In this document: positions 1 to 7,622 of the stretch, piece after piece
Layout of the letters: every line of letters starts with the position of its first letter
Position numbering within the stretch: position 1 is the first letter of the stretch
Assembly (NCBI GenBank): GCA_050122535.1
Contig: JASFIT010000040.1
Location: forward strand, 1 to 18,457
DNA length: 18,457 bases
Source of the DNA: JASFEQ01 sp050122535
GTDB taxonomy: Bacteria > Desulfobacterota > DSM-4660 > Desulfatiglandales > HGW-15
Direction: 5' to 3'
The notes under the pieces: generated by a model
Told to the model about the DNA's origin: nothing
The model's database searches: none
Seen by the model: the letters and a program-made list of their open reading frames with translations, nothing else
Position numbers and translations under genes: made by a program

Positions 1-348
1 CAGGGCATAGGTAATGCCCGTGCTCAAGGGATGGACCTTGGCCATTCTGTCCTTGAAGCGGTTGTAACACTCAACGCCCCGCGCGGTGTTGTAGGCGGTT
101 TCGCACTCCTCCCACTTGTACATGATCTTTCCATTAATCCCGCCCTTCATGTTGACAAGCGCCATGAAATCCTCCATGCCGCTACTAAACCCGCTACCGC
201 CCGCTGCAAAGGGACCGGTGCGGTAGGCCAGAATACCCACAAACTGCTCTGGCTTCTTCTCCTCGGCTGCCATGGCTGGATTCACTACCATGACAAAGCC
301 GGCCATCAAAACCCCAACAAAAATCATAAAAATCAATTTGCGTCCCAT
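1..348 (-). CDS. livK: Branched-chain amino acid-type ABC transporter substrate-binding protein, N-terminal part (partial)
   Basis: Only the first 116 codons are present; the gene runs off the left edge. The product starts MGRKLIFMIF and has a classic signal peptide: basic n-region, hydrophobic stretch to about residue 24, and an AMA|AEE cleavage site near residue 27. The mature start (EQFVGILAYRTGPFA, then GGINGKIMYKWEECE) is the typical first lobe of periplasmic LIV/amide-type binding proteins. The start is set by an AGGAGG at 357-362, 8 bases upstream. It is the last visible gene of the minus-strand operon with livM, livH, livG and an acyl-CoA synthetase, so it should deliver the ligand to that permease in the periplasm. 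The synthetase next door suggests the ligand may be a carboxylic acid rather than an amino acid; that is inference. The family call is firm, the ligand unknown. Confidence 0.9.
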   Translation of the reverse strand, partial: MGRKLIFMIFVGVLMAGFVMVVNPAMAAEEKKPEQFVGILAYRTGPFAAGGSGFSSGMEDFMALVNMKGGINGKIMYKWEECETAYNTARGVECYNRFKDRMAKVHPLSTGITYAL

Positions 349-423
349 TCCTATTTCCTCCTTTTCTATGGTTAATGGTTAATTGAACGTTCTATAAAAC
401 CCTTATCCTATTAAAGACGTTTG

Positions 424-470
424 ACTGAACTACTCAACGACTGAACCACTCAACGACTCAACCATTCATT
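424..470. repeat. Octad word array A (ACTSAACN, period 8)
   Basis: In the livM-livK gap the trinucleotide ACT recurs at 424, 432, 440, 448 and 456, followed by ATT at 464. Each unit reads ACT(C or G)AAC plus one variable base. The period of 8 is exact over about five units and rules out a coding repeat. No clear inverted mate is seen in the rest of the gap (371-388 holds only two ATGGTTA heptads). The same word, ACTCAAC, forms the right arm of the array between livG and livH. Confidence 0.85.
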
Positions 471-473
471 ACG

Positions 474-1535
474 CTAATAGGGAAAAGGCCACAGTCGCAT
501 CTTATCTTTAATCGTATGCCAGAGCCTAGCCATGCCATAGGGTTCCACAATGAGAAAGAAGACGATCAGTCCTCCAAAGATAATGGCTTCAATATTGGAG
601 AGGATGTCAGCCGGCACCACGTCCATGAATGTCCCTAAGCTCTGATTGATCCCAATGGGCAGCATGACAAAGAACCCCGCCCCCAAGAATGAACCAAGGA
701 CCGTTCCCAGACCGCCGATAATGATCATGCCCAGCAGGGCAAAGGAGGTCATGACGTTGAACTCTTCGATATTGGCGGCCCCCACATAACAGAAACAGAT
801 CAGTGACCCCGCCACCCCGGCGTAAAAGGTGCTGACTGCAAAGGCCGTGAGTTTGTCCCGATAAAGATTCACCCCGATGATCTCCGCTGCGTAGTCCACG
901 TCCCGGATGGCCATCCAGTTCCTCCCCAACCGGCCGCGCACCAGGTTCTTGCCGACGGTCATGAGCAGGGCCATGATACAGAGGGCCAGATAGTATTTCT
1001 TGACGGCCGTGTCTATGGGAATAAATCCGAATAAGTACATGTCCGGGGCCTCTATGGTCCCGAAAACCCCGCCACTGATCCAATGGACATGTACAATAAC
1101 CCATTCAATAATGAACTGGGACGCCAGGGTGGCGATGGCCAGGTAAAAGCCCTTGATTCTGAGGGAGGGGAGGCCGAAGAAGGTTCCCACGGCCGCAGTG
1201 ATGAGGCCGGCACCCAAAATGCTCGGAATGAGCGGTATGCCGTAACGGCCGTAGAGGATAAAGGAGGAATAGGCCCCCACAGCCATAAAAGCGGCATGTC
1301 CGATGGAGATCTGGCCAGCATATCCTGCCAGGACATTGAGCCCAAAAGCGGCCACGGCAAAGCAGTAAAAGGGGATGATAATGTTGGTGATGAAATATTC
1401 GCTGGCAAACAAGGGGACGACGACAAAGGCCATGAACAGCATGAAAATGAATCCCCACCTGTCCAGAGGGATGGGGAAGATGGCCATATCACTCGCATAA
1501 CTGTCTTTGAAATTCCTGCACTCGCGATAAAACAT
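474..1535 (-). CDS. livM: Branched-chain amino acid-type ABC transporter permease LivM
   Basis: A 353-residue inner-membrane permease of the LivM class. After a short polar N-terminus it is almost entirely hydrophobic segments, with the family hallmark LNVLAGYAGQISIGHAAFMA near residues 66-85. A cytoplasmic loop, NLVRGRLGRNWMAIRDVDYAAEIIGVN (roughly 197-223), is the EAA-like region that contacts the ATPase; GGLGTVLGSFLGA follows near 275. Length is normal for the family. The ATG at 1535 is preceded by GGAG about 8 bases upstream; a second ATG at codon 17 would also give a normal protein. It lies in the liv operon, with array-filled gaps on both sides (to livH 207 bases, to livK 125). It should pair with LivH to form the membrane channel driven by LivG and a LivF not present here. 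Confidence 0.93.
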   Translation of the reverse strand: MFYRECRNFKDSYASDMAIFPIPLDRWGFIFMLFMAFVVVPLFASEYFITNIIIPFYCFAVAAFGLNVLAGYAGQISIGHAAFMAVGAYSSFILYGRYGIPLIPSILGAGLITAAVGTFFGLPSLRIKGFYLAIATLASQFIIEWVIVHVHWISGGVFGTIEAPDMYLFGFIPIDTAVKKYYLALCIMALLMTVGKNLVRGRLGRNWMAIRDVDYAAEIIGVNLYRDKLTAFAVSTFYAGVAGSLICFCYVGAANIEEFNVMTSFALLGMIIIGGLGTVLGSFLGAGFFVMLPIGINQSLGTFMDVVPADILSNIEAIIFGGLIVFFLIVEPYGMARLWHTIKDKMRLWPFPY

Positions 1536-1556
1536 GGATCAGCTCCGCTACGCCAT

Positions 1557-1670
1557 TGGAGTAATGGAGTACTGGAATGCTGGAGTGATGGGTATAAATA
1601 AAGAATAACAACTCATATTTCAGCGCTTATTACCCACAATTCCATTGTTCCAGTATTCCATCATTCCAAA
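1557..1670. repeat. Inverted octad element C between livH and livM
   Basis: Left arm: TGG recurs at 1557, 1565, 1573, 1581 and 1589, consensus TGGAGTNA with exact period 8. Right arm: CCA recurs at 1634, 1642, 1650, 1658 and 1666, consensus CCANNATT with exact period 8. Five units face five units across a 42-base AT-rich core (1592-1633). By hand, the left arm matches the reverse complement of the right arm at about 30 of 41 positions without gaps, so the whole can fold into a long imperfect hairpin in the operon transcript or in single-stranded DNA. It has no coding capacity. Confidence 0.9.
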
Positions 1671-1742
1671 TGGTCATAAGGTTTAGACGACCATCAATAT
1701 ATCGCTCTACAACCAAAAGCACCTGAAAGTGCTTCAAAATAA

Positions 1743-2630
1743 TTAGACTCTCTCTATAATTTCTTTTCCGAACAGGCCGTATGGCTTAAAATAGAGGACA
1801 ATCAGTGCCAATAGATATGGGAAAAAGGTCTGAATACCCCCTCCCACGTACGGGCCGATGAAGACCTCGCCCAGATTCTCCCCGGCCCCCACGATGAGGC
1901 CGGCGATAATGGCACCAGGGACACTGTCGATCCCGCCGATAATCAACACCGGCAACGATTTAAGGGCAATGTAGGTAAGGCTGAACTGGACGCCCAGGCG
2001 GGTGCCCCAGGCCACGCCAGCCACGGTGGCCACCACACCGGCAACGATCCAGGTGATGGTCCAAGCCTTCAGCAGGGGAATGCCCACGGATAAGGCTGCC
2101 TCGTGGTCATCGGATACGGCCCGGAGGGCCCTGCCGCTCCTCGTCTTTTGAAAAAACCAGACCAACCCTACCACCAGTATGGCTGCCACGCCTGCAAAAA
2201 AAAGATCAAAAGTGCTCAGGAGAATGCCGGCGAACTCAATGGGGATATCCGGAATAGGCAGGTTCAGGCCCTTGGCCTGTGTCCCGTAAATGGATTGTCC
2301 GATTCCCTCCATGAGATATGCCACGCCAAAGGTGGCCATGAAGAGCATGAGAGGGGGGCGGGCCACAAGGGGTTTGAGGACAACAAACACGACCACATAG
2401 GCCCAGATTGTCATGACACCTACTGTGCAGATAAGCGCAAGCCAGAGCGGGAGATGCATATACTGCTGCAAAAAGCCGACAAGGACGAGTCCCGCAAAAA
2501 GGCTCATGGCCCCCTGGGCCATGTTAAAGACCTCCGATGCCTTGAAGATGAGGACAAATCCGAGGGCCACCAGGGAATACATGATCCCCACCATGAGCCC
2601 AGTAATGAGTACCTCGAAGAAAAAAGCCAT
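1743..2630 (-). CDS. livH: Branched-chain amino acid-type ABC transporter permease LivH
   Basis: A 295-residue polytopic inner-membrane protein of the LivH class, about eight hydrophobic segments by eye. It opens MAFFFEVLITGLMVGIMYSLVALGFVLIFKASEVFNMAQGAM, the standard LivH N-terminus. The coupling loop RSGRALRAVSDDHEAALSVGIPLLK (about 164-188) and the GGIDSVPGAIIAGLIVGAGENL stretch near 233-254 are typical. The ATG at 2630 has AAGGAG at 2638-2643, 7 bases upstream, which fixes the start. It partners LivM. Both flanking gaps carry inverted octad arrays, so the genes are co-directional but not tightly packed as liv genes often are. Confidence 0.93.
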   Translation of the reverse strand: MAFFFEVLITGLMVGIMYSLVALGFVLIFKASEVFNMAQGAMSLFAGLVLVGFLQQYMHLPLWLALICTVGVMTIWAYVVVFVVLKPLVARPPLMLFMATFGVAYLMEGIGQSIYGTQAKGLNLPIPDIPIEFAGILLSTFDLFFAGVAAILVVGLVWFFQKTRSGRALRAVSDDHEAALSVGIPLLKAWTITWIVAGVVATVAGVAWGTRLGVQFSLTYIALKSLPVLIIGGIDSVPGAIIAGLIVGAGENLGEVFIGPYVGGGIQTFFPYLLALIVLYFKPYGLFGKEIIERV

Positions 2631-2652
2631 ATGGTTACTCCTTGATCATTTC

Positions 2653-2719
2653 GTTAAGTTGTTAACTAGTTGAGTTGTTGAGTTGCTGAAAACCACTCAA
2701 CTACTCGACTACTCAACCC
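2653..2719. repeat. Inverted octad element B between livG and livH
   Basis: Left arm: units of consensus GTTGAGTT begin at 2653, 2661, 2669 and 2677, with a decayed unit at 2685 (GCT), period 8. Right arm: ACTCAAC at 2695, ACTCGAC at 2703 and ACTCAAC at 2711, period 8. The arms are reverse complements (GTTGAGT against ACTCAAC) and are separated by under 10 bases, so they can form a hairpin of about 25 bp. The right-arm word is the same as in the array downstream of livM. Confidence 0.9.
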
Positions 2720-2723
2720 ATAA

Positions 2724-3509
2724 TCATCCTCCTGCCGTGCCAAGGTAGGCCTTGATGACTTCGGGGTTTGCCTTGATCTCATCCGGGGACCCCTCGGCGA
2801 TCTTGTTCCCAAAGTCAAGCACCGCGATCCGGTCACAGATATCCATGACCACCCCCATGTCATGTTCGATGAGGGCGATCGTGTAACCCAATTCCTCGTT
2901 GGCATCTAGGACAAACCGCGCAATATCCTCCTTCTCTTCCAGGTTCATGCCCGCCATGGGTTCATCCAAAAGGAGGAGCTTGGGCTCTGCGGCCAATGCC
3001 CTCCCCAGTTCCACCCTTTTCTGCATACCATATGGGAGCATGCTGGCGGGGGTCCTGCGGATGTTTTCGATCTGGAGGAAATCGATGATCCTCTCCACCG
3101 CCTCTCTGTGTTCAATCTCCTCTTTTTGACTGAATCCCCAATATAGGGCCTGTGAAAAGATGTTAGCGTTCATCATCATGGTCCGACCCACCATGATGTT
3201 CCCTAAAGCAGACATTCCCCTGAAAAGGGCCAGATTCTGAAAGGTCCGGGCAATTCCCTGAGCGGCAATACGGTCTGGTTTTAGCTTTTTGGGCCGTTTC
3301 TTGCCCTCAAAAAAGATGCGGCCCTCATCGGGCTTGTAAAACCCGTTGATAATATTCAGCATGGTGGTCTTACCAGCCCCATTGGGGCCGATGATGGCCA
3401 TAATTTCGCCGGGATAGATCTCAAGGTTGACTCCATTGAGGGCCTTTAGGCCCCCAAAACTAATATGGATGTCCTCAGCCCGGAGTATGGGTTCTGGCTT
3501 CTCATTCAT
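2724..3509 (-). CDS. livG: Branched-chain amino acid-type ABC transporter ATP-binding protein LivG
   Basis: A 261-residue cytoplasmic ATPase with every ABC motif: Walker A GPNGAGKTT at 41-49, Q-loop Q91, the LivG-style signature LPYGMQKRVE at 158-167 (in place of LSGGQ, normal for this subfamily), Walker B LLLLDEP at 178-184 and the H-loop H216 in LIEHDM. The C-terminal part (IAEGSPDEIKANPEVIKAYLG) is also typical of LivG/LivF. The ATG at 3509 is served by GGAGAG at 3518-3523, which overlaps the stop region of the upstream synthetase; only 15 bases separate the two genes, so they are translationally close. It powers LivHM. The partner ATPase LivF is absent here and probably lies beyond the left edge after livK; that is inference. 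Confidence 0.95.
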   Translation of the reverse strand: MNEKPEPILRAEDIHISFGGLKALNGVNLEIYPGEIMAIIGPNGAGKTTMLNIINGFYKPDEGRIFFEGKKRPKKLKPDRIAAQGIARTFQNLALFRGMSALGNIMVGRTMMMNANIFSQALYWGFSQKEEIEHREAVERIIDFLQIENIRRTPASMLPYGMQKRVELGRALAAEPKLLLLDEPMAGMNLEEKEDIARFVLDANEELGYTIALIEHDMGVVMDICDRIAVLDFGNKIAEGSPDEIKANPEVIKAYLGTAGG

Positions 3510-3524
3510 GGCGCATTCTCTCCG

Positions 3525-5447
3525 TCAATAGGTTTCCACATCGCGGATTTGGAGGTCGGCCCTCATGGTGGTGGCCCGGCCATCCTCATAGGTAAATGTC
3601 GCTTCCACGTGCACACTCTCCTTCCCCGTGTAGAGGGCCTCGATGAGGGTTCCGTATTTCTCGGCTACAAACTTCCTTCTGACCTTCCGGGTACGGGTTA
3701 TCTCGCCGTCATCGGGATTGAGCTCTTTGTGTAACAGGAGGTACCGCTTGATCTGGGAATTCCGGAGTTTCTCATCCTGGCTTAGGCTCTTGTTGACCCG
3801 GAGGATCTCGTTATAGATGAGCTCATAGACCGGCGGCTTCTGGGCAAGGTCTGTGTAGCTGGTAAAGCCGATATGCCGCCTTTCTGCCCAGTTCGCCACG
3901 GCCCCGTAATCGATATCAATAAAGGCGGCCACAAAGTCCCTATCCATGCCGTGAGCCACGGCCTCCTTAATATATGGGCTGAATTTGAGCTTGTTCTCTA
4001 TGTATTTGGGAGCGAATAGGGTGCCGTCGTTCAGTTTGCTCACATCCTTTGCCCGGTCGATGATCTTCAGATGCCCCCGCTCTGTCATGTAGCCCGCATC
4101 GCCGGAGTGGAGCCACCCGTCCTCCAAGGTCTCGGCCGTGGCCTCTGGGTTCTTGTAATAGCCCACGAAATTGCCCGGACTCTTATAAAGGACTTCACCT
4201 TTGTCGGATATCTTTATTTTGACCCCGGGCGCCGGAGGTCCCACGGTCTCGGAATCGATGTCCCCATCCTTTTGCATGGATATGTAGGCCGTGCTTTCTG
4301 TCATGCCGTAGAGCTGCTTCAGGTTGATCCCCAGGGACCGGTAGAACTCGAATATCTCCGGGCCGATGGCTTCTCCTGCTGTGTAGGCCACCTTGATCTT
4401 GCTCATGCCCAGATTATCCACAAGGGGGGCATAGATAAGGCCTCTGCCCATCTGATAAAGGATCTTGTCTTTGAGGGGGACAGGTTCATTGGCGATCCTC
4501 TTTTTTTCCACGCGGTCGGCCACCTTCATAAAATAGTGAAACGCCTTCTGTTTTATCCAGGCCGAATCCTCTATCTTGATCATGATCTGGGTCAGGATAT
4601 TCTCCCAGATACGGGGGGGTGCAAAGATATGGGTGGGCCCTATCTCCTTCTGGTCCTGGACCACCGTGGCGGTGCTCTCTGGGCAGTTGACGGTGAATCC
4701 TGCCGAAAGCGCCTGGCCGTAAGAGAAGATGTGGTCCCCGATCCAGGCCATGGGAAGATAAGCCATGACCTCCTCAGTCTCGTCCAGATTGTCCCACTGG
4801 AGAAAACCCCGGGAACACTCGGCAATATTGCGGTGAGTCAGTATGACCCCTTTGGGATTACCGGTCGTACCTGAGGTGTAGGCGATGATGGATGTGTCGT
4901 CGGGCTTTACCTCATTGACTGCATTCATGAAATAGTCGGGATTTTCTTTGCCGAATTTGCGGCCCATCTCCTGGACGTCGGTAAAAGCGATGAGCCATTC
5001 ATACTTGTAGGTGCTTAGCCCCCGGGGATCGTCGTATATGATATATTCTAGCCTGGGGATCTCTTCTTTCAGGTGCATCAGCTTATCGGCCTGCTCCTGG
5101 TCTTCTGCCAGGGCAATTGTGCACTCGGAATGATCCAAGATATAGTGAAGCTCCTTGTGTATGGCATCCTGGTAAAGGGGGACAGGCACGCCGCCCAAGC
5201 ACTGGCAGGCTGCCACGCCCCAGTACAGCTGTGGCCTGTTGTCCCCGATGATGGCCATTTTGTCTTCCTTTTTGAAGCCTAAAGCGGCCAATCCGAGGGC
5301 GAAATCCCTCACCTGGTCCAGGTAGTCCTGCCATGAATAGGCCTGCCATATCCCGTAGTCCTTTTCACGAATGGCTGCCTTCTTTGGAGGGAATTTCTTG
5401 GCGTTACCCACGAGGATATGCGGATAGGTTTGCGGAAGATCGTCCAT
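3525..5447 (-). CDS. AMP-forming acyl-CoA synthetase (long-chain fatty acid-CoA ligase type)
   Basis: A 640-residue ANL-superfamily enzyme that activates a carboxylic acid to its CoA thioester via an acyl-AMP. Visible motifs: P-loop YTSGTTGNPKG at 190-200, YGMTEST at 380-386, GWLHSGD at 444-450, and the hinge region IIDRAKDVSKLNDGTLFAPKYIENKL near 462-487, the form found in long-chain FadD/FAA-like synthetases. There is no signal peptide, so it is cytosolic. The ATG at 5447 has GGGGAG at 5457-5462, 9 bases away. The gene sits directly upstream of livG with a 15-base gap. In Desulfobacterota, liv-type transporter operons often include such a ligase, which suggests import and activation of an organic acid in one unit. 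Chain length and substrate class cannot be read from the sequence; an aromatic or branched substrate is possible. Confidence 0.92.
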   Translation of the reverse strand: MDDLPQTYPHILVGNAKKFPPKKAAIREKDYGIWQAYSWQDYLDQVRDFALGLAALGFKKEDKMAIIGDNRPQLYWGVAACQCLGGVPVPLYQDAIHKELHYILDHSECTIALAEDQEQADKLMHLKEEIPRLEYIIYDDPRGLSTYKYEWLIAFTDVQEMGRKFGKENPDYFMNAVNEVKPDDTSIIAYTSGTTGNPKGVILTHRNIAECSRGFLQWDNLDETEEVMAYLPMAWIGDHIFSYGQALSAGFTVNCPESTATVVQDQKEIGPTHIFAPPRIWENILTQIMIKIEDSAWIKQKAFHYFMKVADRVEKKRIANEPVPLKDKILYQMGRGLIYAPLVDNLGMSKIKVAYTAGEAIGPEIFEFYRSLGINLKQLYGMTESTAYISMQKDGDIDSETVGPPAPGVKIKISDKGEVLYKSPGNFVGYYKNPEATAETLEDGWLHSGDAGYMTERGHLKIIDRAKDVSKLNDGTLFAPKYIENKLKFSPYIKEAVAHGMDRDFVAAFIDIDYGAVANWAERRHIGFTSYTDLAQKPPVYELIYNEILRVNKSLSQDEKLRNSQIKRYLLLHKELNPDDGEITRTRKVRRKFVAEKYGTLIEALYTGKESVHVEATFTYEDGRATTMRADLQIRDVETY

Positions 5448-5474
5448 GTGATCAAGCTCCCCTCTTCAATGGTG

Positions 5475-5555
5475 GATTAATGATTGGGGATTAACGATTC
5501 AAAAATGCTAAATAATACAAAAGTGACAAATGTTCAATGGTAAATCTTCAATGCT
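5475..5555. repeat. Inverted heptad element D between tetR and the acyl-CoA synthetase gene
   Basis: Left arm: GATT recurs at 5475, 5482, 5489 and 5496, an exact period of 7 (GATTNNN). Right arm: units of type NAATSNN begin at 5528, 5535, 5542 and 5549, again period 7 and roughly complementary to the left arm. The right arm runs into the last codons of the TetR gene, whose stop lies at 5548-5550. The core (5503-5527) is AT-rich and non-coding. The arms are more degenerate than in the livH-livM element. Confidence 0.7.
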
Positions 5556-6180
5556 TCTTAATGCCTCGGCTGATGATTTCAATGGCGAGCCCCAACGTGG
5601 GTTTCAGGAAATCTTTTTCAGGATCAAATCCTTTCTTGGTGTGTTCCCAGAGTACAAGTCCGGCATAGAGCCCCCACACAATATCGGCAAAAGCAATAGG
5701 ATGTCGATCCATGAACATGCCTGTCTTGACGCCGTCTTGAAAGATCGCCCCTATGGCTCTCAGGTATTTGCGCGCACCATCTTTTATCTGTGATGAGAGT
5801 TGGGGAGATAAGTTCCTGAGGGCCTCACTGGACTGAAACCGAAGAACGTTGATCACATTCAGGGGATCGTATTCATAGAGTTCATAAAAAGCCTTTTCCA
5901 AGGCCCTGACTTTCTCCTCAGGATCGAGCTCGTTTTGACGACGGATATTTTCTACTTTTTCGGTAAAGACTTCTAAGAATTTCAGATTCAGGGAAGCGTA
6001 CAACTCGTCCTTATTCTTAAAGTAAAGGTACAGCGTGGCGGGGCTCAGTTCCGCTTCTTCAGCGATGTTCTCTATGGTTGCTCCGCTGAATCCCTTTGCA
6101 GCAAAGACCTTTTCCGCCGCATTGACGATCTGTCTGCGGCGCATCTGCTTCTCACGCTCTTTTCTCTCTTCAATGCCCAT
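5548..6180 (-). CDS. TetR/AcrR family transcriptional regulator
   Basis: A 210-residue one-component regulator. The N-terminal TetR DNA-binding domain is clear: RRQIVNAAEKVFAAKGFSGATIENIAEEAELSPATLYLYFKNKDELY at about 15-61, with the helix-turn-helix near 35-54. The C-terminal all-helical part (about 65-210) would be the ligand and dimer domain and resembles acyl-CoA-responsive FadR/PsrA-like TetR proteins only in a general way. It is the first gene of the minus-strand operon, 100 bases before the acyl-CoA synthetase. A strong promoter with a perfect palindrome over its -35 box lies 70-110 bases upstream, so autoregulation and control of the whole uptake operon are likely. No convincing Shine-Dalgarno precedes the ATG at 6180; the ATG at codon 13 is an alternative start. 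The ligand is unknown. Confidence 0.9.
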   Translation of the reverse strand: MGIEERKEREKQMRRRQIVNAAEKVFAAKGFSGATIENIAEEAELSPATLYLYFKNKDELYASLNLKFLEVFTEKVENIRRQNELDPEEKVRALEKAFYELYEYDPLNVINVLRFQSSEALRNLSPQLSSQIKDGARKYLRAIGAIFQDGVKTGMFMDRHPIAFADIVWGLYAGLVLWEHTKKGFDPEKDFLKPTLGLAIEIISRGIKKH

Positions 6181-6250
6181 GCGCTTAGAAGGATTCAGGG
6201 AGTTGAATGGAATTTATTTATTTACTTAATATTTGTTTTGAAGACGCAGA

Positions 6251-6280
6251 TTTATATTATGAAAGTTATTTATTTGTCAA
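6251..6280 (-). promoter_or_regulatory. Sigma70-type promoter for the tetR-acyl-CoA synthetase-liv operon
   Basis: On the minus strand there is a perfect -35 TTGACA (6280-6275), an 18-base spacer and a -10 TATAAA (6256-6251). Transcription would start near 6244 and give a leader of about 65 bases before the TetR start. The -35 lies inside the palindrome at 6269-6289. Confidence 0.65.
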
Positions 6281-6289
6281 CCAAATAAA
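6269..6289. promoter_or_regulatory. Candidate TetR operator (21-bp palindrome)
   Basis: Perfect 8-base arms TTTATTTG and CAAATAAA are separated by the 5-base spacer TCAAC. The site covers the -35 box of the tetR promoter and lies in the divergent tetR-DUF362 gap. Size, symmetry and position fit autorepression by the adjacent TetR protein. Binding is inferred. Confidence 0.6.
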
Positions 6290-6338
6290 ATATGGATGGG
6301 AACAGAAAAATGCATACCTCTTAAGTGCCTGAACATGC

Positions 6339-6367
6339 TTGACAAATGGCAAAGAGACGCATAGTTT
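6339..6367 (+). promoter_or_regulatory. Possible promoter of the DUF362 gene
   Basis: A perfect -35 TTGACA at 6339-6344 is followed after 17 bases by a weak -10 TAGTTT at 6362-6367. The expected start would be near 6374, about 60 bases before the ATG. The -10 matches the consensus at only three positions. Confidence 0.4.
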
Positions 6368-6434
6368 GGATTTTACCCTGCAAAACCTGGTCCTCTGGGC
6401 CAGGATTCTTTAGTGAACATGGAAAGGTTATGAC

Positions 6435-7595
6435 ATGGTTCAGGTGGGTATCAGAAAAACGAAGCTGGACGATCTCGAAGGCGATGTTGCTAAACTCCTC
6501 AAACTCATTGGATATGTGCCATCCAGGGCGAAGATCTTGCTTAAACCGAACATTGTCGTGGCTTCTCCCCCTGAAGAGGGAGACATCACGCATCCCCGAG
6601 TCATAGAGGCCCTCGTTCGCTACTTCCGAGAAAGGAAAAAAGAAGTGGTGGTGGCTGAAGGGACGGGAATATTCAGTACGGAGAAGGAATTCGAAAAGCT
6701 GCTTCACACCACACAGTATGACGTTATTAGAGATGAACTCCATGTGCCCATCATTAACCTGGAGCAGGTAGAGAGAGAAAAGGTTCCATGGCGTTATGGT
6801 TCCATTTCGCTTCCTAAGTTGTTGGCGGATTACGAATATATTAATGTTCCCACAATGAAGACCCATTTGCAGGCCACGGTCAGTCTGGCCGTGAAAAATC
6901 AGAAGGGCCTCATCCCCATGAAAACCAAAAAGATATTTCACAAAAAAGACCTCCATTCCCATATCCTTGAACTGAGCAATGTTATTCAACCCACGTTGAC
7001 ATTGGTGGATGCTATATATTGTATTGAAGGAACAGGACCCACAGGACCTCCCATCGGTGAGGTTAAGAGGATGGATTTGTTGGTGGCAGGGAAAGATATG
7101 ATGGCTGTGGACAATGTGTGTGTACAGATTATGGGATTCAACGTGGGAGATATAAGACATCTTAGATCTGCAGACCACATTCAGGTCCAAGGTGAGAAAA
7201 TTGAGGATGTCAGATCTGATTTCAAAAGGCCCATGGCCTTTTTCAGCCGGGATAATTTTGTCGTGCACATGGATGAAAAGGCCTGCACGATGTGTACGGT
7301 TACCTTCTATAAGGCGCTTTCCAAGCTCCTCTATACCCCCGAGTTGAAAGAGCAATTGGAGAAGAGGAAGGATCTGAGTGAGATAAACATCATTTTGGGA
7401 CCAGCAGTCCCCCCCTCTGACTTGGGTTCTTGCGCCCTCTGTGTGGGGGATTGCTCTGCCAAGGCGGCTAAGAGGACTGGACTGCCAATCATCAAAGGCT
7501 GCCATCCAGATTACAGGGAGATCGTGAATTTCTTGTTTCCAGGGACTTATCCTGAGGTGGGTAGCAGGGATGATGGAGTAAAAGAACAGGATTAG
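6435..7595 (+). CDS. DUF362 domain-containing protein with C-terminal cysteine clusters
   Basis: A 386-residue protein matching the DUF362 family: KILLKPNIVVASPPEEGDITHPRVIEALVRYFRERKKEVVVAEG (about 33-76), a central YINVPTMKTHLQATVSLAVKNQKGLIP (about 135-161) and a VDAIYCIEGTGPTG segment (191-204). The C-terminal region carries cysteines arranged like metal or Fe-S ligands: C284-x2-C287, then C333-x2-C336-x3-C340 and C356. There is no signal peptide, so it is probably cytosolic. The ATG at 6435 has GGAAAGG at 6421-6427, 7 bases upstream. It is divergent from tetR and followed by the DUF1573 gene after 108 bases. The family has no settled biochemical role; some members are annotated as Fe-S cluster proteins. 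I can support the family but no specific function. Confidence 0.85.
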   Translation: MVQVGIRKTKLDDLEGDVAKLLKLIGYVPSRAKILLKPNIVVASPPEEGDITHPRVIEALVRYFRERKKEVVVAEGTGIFSTEKEFEKLLHTTQYDVIRDELHVPIINLEQVEREKVPWRYGSISLPKLLADYEYINVPTMKTHLQATVSLAVKNQKGLIPMKTKKIFHKKDLHSHILELSNVIQPTLTLVDAIYCIEGTGPTGPPIGEVKRMDLLVAGKDMMAVDNVCVQIMGFNVGDIRHLRSADHIQVQGEKIEDVRSDFKRPMAFFSRDNFVVHMDEKACTMCTVTFYKALSKLLYTPELKEQLEKRKDLSEINIILGPAVPPSDLGSCALCVGDCSAKAAKRTGLPIIKGCHPDYREIVNFLFPGTYPEVGSRDDGVKEQD

Positions 7596-7622
7596 ACAGA
7601 GGGAGAGAGAAGGGGGATTGAG

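Noticed and set aside
424..470. CRISPR-like array in the livM-livK gap
   Set aside because: Units are 8 bases with a single variable base and no spacers, and no cas genes are present.
4071..4874. 267-codon open frame on the plus strand
   Set aside because: It is antisense to the acyl-CoA synthetase gene, whose motifs run through the same region; its composition is that of a shadow frame.
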